Assembly (NCBI GenBank): GCA_028275245.1
Contig: JAPWVA010000063.1
Span: 1 to 6,871 of the forward strand
From: Actinomycetota bacterium
GTDB taxonomy: Bacteria; Actinomycetota; Geothermincolia; Geothermincolales; RBG-13-55-18
Length of the DNA stretch: 6,871 nucleotides
Direction of reading: 5' to 3'
The notes beneath the pieces were generated by a model. The model did not search any database. It saw only the letters and a list, made by a program, of their open reading frames with translations, and was not told the DNA's origin. A program made the translations under genes and the position numbers. Below, piece after piece: positions 5,459 through 6,871 of this stretch. Numbering within the stretch: the stretch's first letter is position 1; each line of letters begins with the position of its first letter.

Positions 5459-5600
5459 CTGGCGGCCAGTTCCTTGCCTTGGTCCCCGCTAGGTGGTGTG
5501 CCCACCAGGGGTTACACGGTGGCCCCCCGGTCCCGGGGAAGCGGGGCAACGGGCCGAGCCCGAGGGGCGCACGGGCCCGCGGACACGATCGACATCCGCG
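5459..5600. other. GC-rich intergenic stretch without a recognised gene
   Basis: Between the repeat cluster and the trpB2 promoter lie 142 nt of very GC-rich sequence. It holds several short inverted repeats, for example CGGGCC (5550-5555) with GGCCCG (5574-5579), and CCCC/GGGG around 5525-5538. No tRNA, SRP RNA, riboswitch or T-box motif was recognised on either strand. It could hold a small RNA, but nothing specific supports this. Confidence 0.4.
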
Positions 5601-5634
5601 TTGACAAGACACCCTACCCACGTGTTATTTATAA
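5601..5634 (+). promoter_or_regulatory. Promoter of the trp leader-trpB2 transcript
   Basis: A perfect -35 box TTGACA (5601-5606) is followed by the AT-rich island GTTATTTATAA (5624-5634), the only such island nearby. The exact -10 is ambiguous: TTATTT at 18-nt spacing or TATTTA at 19 nt. The predicted start near 5638-5642 gives a leader of about 220 nt before trpB2. Confidence 0.65.
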
Positions 5635-5672
5635 GCCTGGCCTCGTGGAAAGGATGGGCAGGGAGTGTCGGA

Positions 5673-5771
5673 GTGAACGCTAAGCGCGGGCTGGGAAACG
5701 TGAGGAAAGGCGGCTCCTGGTGGTGGCGCTGCCGCCGTGGCGGTGTTTGCCCGCCTTACCGCCGAGGCTGA
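5673..5771 (+). CDS. trpL: Tryptophan leader peptide with three consecutive Trp codons
   Basis: Short ORF of 32 codons (GTG at 5673, TGA at 5769-5771) inside the untranslated leader of trpB2. Codons 16-18 are TGG TGG TGG (5718-5726), in the context GGSWWWRCRRGG. GGGAG (5661-5665) lies 7 nt before the GTG. A shorter version starting at GTG 5700 (23 residues) is also possible and keeps the Trp run. Runs of Trp codons in a leader ORF are the sensor in classical trp attenuation: scarce charged tRNA-Trp stalls the ribosome there. The Trp run lies in the loop of the first hairpin, and the stop codon lies 16 nt before the terminator stem, so a ribosome that finishes the peptide would cover the antiterminator sequence. 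The peptide itself has no expected function. Confidence 0.8.
   Translation: MNAKRGLGNVRKGGSWWWRCRRGGVCPPYRRG
5709..5736 (+). promoter_or_regulatory. Attenuator stem 1:2 (Trp-codon hairpin)
   Basis: GGCGGC (5709-5714) pairs perfectly with GCCGCC (5731-5736). The 16-nt loop contains all three Trp codons. This corresponds to the pause/anti-antiterminator hairpin; it overlaps the first bases of the antiterminator arm (5735-5741). Confidence 0.55.
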
Positions 5772-5796
5772 GGAAGAGGGCAAACCGGGGCCACGG
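5735..5796 (+). promoter_or_regulatory. Attenuator stem 2:3 (antiterminator)
   Basis: Two blocks pair in register: CCGTGGC (5735-5741) with GCCACGG (5790-5796), and GTTTGCCC (5745-5752) with GGGCAAAC (5778-5785). This gives 15 bp with a small internal loop. An inner stem GCCT/AGGC (5753-5756 with 5765-5768) caps it. Its 3' arm takes bases 5790-5796 from the terminator stem, so the two structures exclude each other. A ribosome stalled on the Trp codons would leave most of this arm free. Confidence 0.7.
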
Positions 5797-5825
5797 AGAG
5801 GAAGACTCCGTGGCCCCTTCCTTTT
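5787..5825 (+). terminator. Attenuator stem 3:4, intrinsic terminator before trpB2
   Basis: GGGGCCACGGAG (5787-5798) and CTCCGTGGCCCC (5806-5817) form a perfect 12-bp stem with a 7-nt loop, followed by TTCCTTTT (5818-5825). It is the strongest terminator in the window and lies between the leader peptide stop and the trpB2 ribosome binding site. Termination here would prevent trpB2 transcription when tryptophan is plentiful. Confidence 0.88.
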
Positions 5826-5862
5826 AAGGGCAGGACCGACTTGCAGAGGCAGGAGGTGCGAG

Positions 5863-6871
5863 ATGGCAGAGAGACCTAAAGTCGTTTACCTGGGGGAGAA
5901 CGACATACCGATGGCCTGGTACAACGTGTTGCCAGACCTGCCCCGGCCCCTGGAGCCGCCGCTCCATCCCGTGACCAGGAAGCCGGTGGGCCCCGACGAC
6001 CTGGCACCCCTTTTCCCCATGGGCCTCATACAGCAGGAAGTGAGCCAGGAGAGGTATATCGAGATACCCGGGGAGGTTAGAGAGGTTTACAAGATCTGGA
6101 GGCCTACCCCCCTCATGAGGGCTACCCGGTTGGAGAGGGAGCTCCAAACCCCCGCCAGGATCTACTACAAGTATGAGGGTGCCAGCCCGGCGGGGAGCCA
6201 TAAGCCCAACACCGCAGTGGCCCAGGCCTACTACAACAAGGTCGAGGGGGTGAGGAAGCTCACCACCGAGACGGGCGCAGGCCAGTGGGGAAGCGCCCTG
6301 GCCATGGGCTGTAGGTTCTTCGGGCTGGAACTACAGGTTTTCATGGTGAGATCCAGCTACAACCAAAAGCCATACCGCAGGGTGCTCATGGAGACGTGGG
6401 GGGCCAAGGTGGAGCCCAGCCCGAGCAACATCACCCAAGCTGGCAGGAAGGTACTGGAAGAAAGCCCCGACACCCCCGGCAGCCTGGGGATAGCCATCTC
6501 CGAGGCCATCGAGATGGCCCTCCAGGGCGACGATGTGAAGTACAGTCTGGGCAGCGTCCTCAACCACGTCCTTTTGCACCAGACCGTGATCGGCCTGGAG
6601 GCCAAGAAGGCCTTCGAGCTCATCGATGACTACCCGGACATGGTGATAGGTTGCGTGGGGGGTGGCTCCAACTTCGGCGGCATCGCCCTTCCTTTCGTCA
6701 AGGAGAAGTTAGAGGGCAAGGACATCCGGCTGATCGCCGTGGAACCCACCTCTTGCCCCACCCTCACCGGGGGGAGGTACGAATACGACTTCGGGGATAT
6801 AGCCGGGCTCACGCCTCTCTTGCTCATGTATACCCTGGGACATGACTTCATCCCCCCCGCATCCCACGCCG
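5863..6871 (+). CDS. trpB2: Tryptophan synthase beta-like PLP enzyme TrpB2, N-terminal 336 residues
   Basis: PLP enzyme that condenses indole with serine to form tryptophan. The ATG has AGGAGG (5851-5856) 6 nt upstream. The reading frame is open to the right edge, so about three quarters of a usual 430-450-residue protein is present. TrpB2-type features: an N-terminal extension with WYNVLPDLPRPLEPPLHP (19-36) and the RPTPL motif (80-84). The PLP lysine is Lys114 in GASPAGSHKPNTA (106-118), where TrpB1 has HTGAHKINN. TETGAGQWG (135-143) contains catalytic Glu136 and has Trp where TrpB1 has His. The PLP-phosphate loop is GGGSN (266-270), and AVEP (292-295) follows. No trpA or trpB1 is visible. 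TrpB2 proteins can act without TrpA, salvaging indole, or pair with a TrpA in some lineages; the attenuator upstream ties this one to tryptophan supply. Confidence 0.95.
   Translation, partial: MAERPKVVYLGENDIPMAWYNVLPDLPRPLEPPLHPVTRKPVGPDDLAPLFPMGLIQQEVSQERYIEIPGEVREVYKIWRPTPLMRATRLERELQTPARIYYKYEGASPAGSHKPNTAVAQAYYNKVEGVRKLTTETGAGQWGSALAMGCRFFGLELQVFMVRSSYNQKPYRRVLMETWGAKVEPSPSNITQAGRKVLEESPDTPGSLGIAISEAIEMALQGDDVKYSLGSVLNHVLLHQTVIGLEAKKAFELIDDYPDMVIGCVGGGSNFGGIALPFVKEKLEGKDIRLIAVEPTSCPTLTGGRYEYDFGDIAGLTPLLLMYTLGHDFIPPASHA

Noticed and set aside
5459..5600. Possible structured RNA (SRP RNA, tRNA, T-box or SAM riboswitch) in the GC-rich spacer.
   Set aside because: None of the conserved signatures (GGAAGCAG-type loop, T-loop, T-box sequence, SAM core) could be found on either strand.
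5316..5621. Minus-strand open frame of 101 codons upstream of the CysE-like gene.
   Set aside because: It covers the promoter and GC-rich spacer, has a low-complexity Pro/Gly/Arg translation and no homology I recognise.
5493..5672. In-frame ATG extension of the Trp leader ORF back to 5493.
   Set aside because: It would start upstream of the TTGACA promoter and run through GC-rich non-coding sequence; the proper SD is at 5661-5665.
5654..5683. Nine-codon ATG ORF (MGRECRSER) just before the trp leader peptide.
   Set aside because: The only SD-like bases touch the ATG, it has no Trp codons, and the overlapping GTG ORF explains the attenuator better.

Overview
The window is G+C-rich bacterial DNA with tightly packed genes, strong Shine-Dalgarno (SD) sites and frequent AGG (Arg) and ATA (Ile) codons. 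An acyl-CoA dehydratase-type activase points to an anaerobe. A Trp-codon leader peptide attenuator, a device known from Actinomycetota and Proteobacteria whereas Firmicutes mostly use T-box or TRAP, makes a deep-branching, possibly thermophilic anaerobic actinobacterium the best guess. A high-GC clostridial lineage cannot be excluded. The taxonomy is inference.

Left part (1-3600, minus strand): the conserved replication/ribosome operon rpsF-ssb-rpsR-rplI-dnaB is read right to left. It starts from an extended -10 promoter near 3522-3530 and has a short structured leader that may be an S6:S18 autoregulatory site. A weak terminator hairpin follows dnaB. Beyond it, on the same strand and with its own promoter, begins a gene for a CoA-enzyme activase (BadF/BcrA/HgdC type ATPase), cut by the left edge.

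Middle (3600-5320): a divergent two-gene unit on the plus strand encodes a ComFB-family protein and endonuclease V, joined by an ATGA overlap. It converges, with only 3 nt between stop codons, on a minus-strand CysE-like left-handed beta-helix acetyltransferase.

Right part (5320-6871): a 540-nt intergenic region separates the acetyltransferase from trpB2, a plus-strand tryptophan synthase beta-like gene cut by the right edge. The left half of this region holds the acetyltransferase promoter with three AAC(A/G)CGGGA repeats and a GC-rich stretch with no gene. The right half holds the most notable element of the window: a TTGACA promoter and a transcribed leader with a short ORF carrying three consecutive Trp codons. 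The leader can form a Trp-codon hairpin, an antiterminator and a perfect 12-bp intrinsic terminator followed by a T-rich tract. This is a complete classical tryptophan attenuator placed directly in front of a lone trpB2, and it implies that this enzyme is controlled by charged tRNA-Trp.
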